From Streptosporangiaceae bacterium (GTDB taxonomy: Bacteria > Actinomycetota > Actinomycetes > Streptosporangiales > Streptosporangiaceae), in NCBI GenBank assembly GCA_030038295.1, contig JASHPF010000341.1:1-40045 (forward strand): DNA of 40,045 bases, written 5' to 3'. Below are positions 39,933 through 40,045 of this stretch, piece after piece. Each line of letters begins with the position of its first letter. Positions within the stretch are counted from its first letter, which is position 1. Below the pieces are notes generated by a model. That model made no database searches, had not been told where the DNA came from, and worked only from the letters and a program-made list of their open reading frames with translations. The translations under genes and the position numbers were made by a program.

Positions 39933-40045
39933 ATGACCCTGGTGGGGCGTGACGTGCACACGCACGCCCCGCGGGGCCGCCAGGGCAGCGGGCCGGGCGC
40001 GGCTGGTCGCGTCGCGCTGGTCACCGGCGCCGCGCGGGGGATCGG
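39933..40045 (+). CDS. SDR oxidoreductase, 5' end only (likely mycofactocin-coupled)
   Basis: The frame from ATG 39933 (an ATG at 39921 is also in frame) reads GAAGRVALVTGAARGIG and is cut by the window end. VTGAARGIG is the T-G-x3-G-x-G NAD-binding loop of short-chain dehydrogenases. Mycofactocin-dependent SDRs with tightly bound NAD often sit beside mft genes, so it is probably one. Its place right after mftC, without mftD, mftE or mftF between, is worth noting. The N-terminal 25 residues are longer than usual, so the start is uncertain. Confidence 0.7.
   Translation, partial: MTLVGRDVHTHAPRGRQGSGPGAAGRVALVTGAARGI

Overview
The window is very GC-rich DNA with GTG starts, tight ATGA/GTGA stop-start overlaps and candidate leaderless genes. 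It also carries a mycofactocin locus. Together these point to a filamentous or soil actinomycete (Actinomycetota); I cannot name a genus from the sequence alone.

Layout. (1) 1-3365: three plus-strand genes for a polar-headgroup pathway: a DUF5941-like membrane protein that looks like a CDP-alcohol phosphotransferase without its catalytic aspartates, a sugar-phosphate/phosphocholine-type nucleotidyltransferase, and an sn-glycerol-1-phosphate dehydrogenase-like enzyme. (2) 3373-11218: three large polytopic GT-C-like membrane proteins and a LytR-CpsA-Psr ligase, a plausible envelope glycopolymer set. (3) 11354-17519: the initiator tRNA-fMet gene carries a 6.05 kb integrated element bounded by 73-bp identical direct repeats (tRNA 3' half plus its terminator). 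The element has a truncated, frameshifted tyrosine integrase, a frameshifted excisionase, a membrane protein, a broken hydrolase, a DUF1648-like protein, an LpqF/ORF12-like beta-lactamase-fold lipoprotein coupled to a zinc-finger/HTH/DUF3887-like protein, and a polysaccharide deacetylase lipoprotein. It looks fixed in the chromosome.

(4) 17563-20874: TauE/SafE permease and an arsenic set: arsM, a MIP-family channel and arsC on the minus strand, with arsR divergent. The set suggests methylation, arsenate reduction and arsenite efflux through a channel. (5) 20889-30603: assorted accessory enzymes and regulators: methyltransferase, alpha/beta hydrolase fused to a LuxR HTH, DinB-like protein, a Cys-form UGSC-family protein, YjbR-like, glyoxalase-fold, PPOX-family, a tandem YbjQ protein, a hydrolase-cupin pair divergent from a TetR regulator with a clear palindromic operator, and an amidohydrolase. 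(6) 30768-37289: membrane protein, amidase, an unrecognised 175-aa protein, a MerR-thioredoxin operon with a classic long-spacer MerR promoter, a methyltransferase and a Cys/Met-metabolism PLP enzyme.

(7) 37422-40045: the mycofactocin locus: mftR (TetR) divergent from mftA-mftB-mftC, then the start of an SDR oxidoreductase cut by the window end. MftA ends in IDGMCGVY; MftB is the recognition protein and MftC the radical SAM maturase. Two 13-bp palindromic sites 33 bp apart lie between mftR and mftA, one of them inside the predicted mftA promoter spacer.
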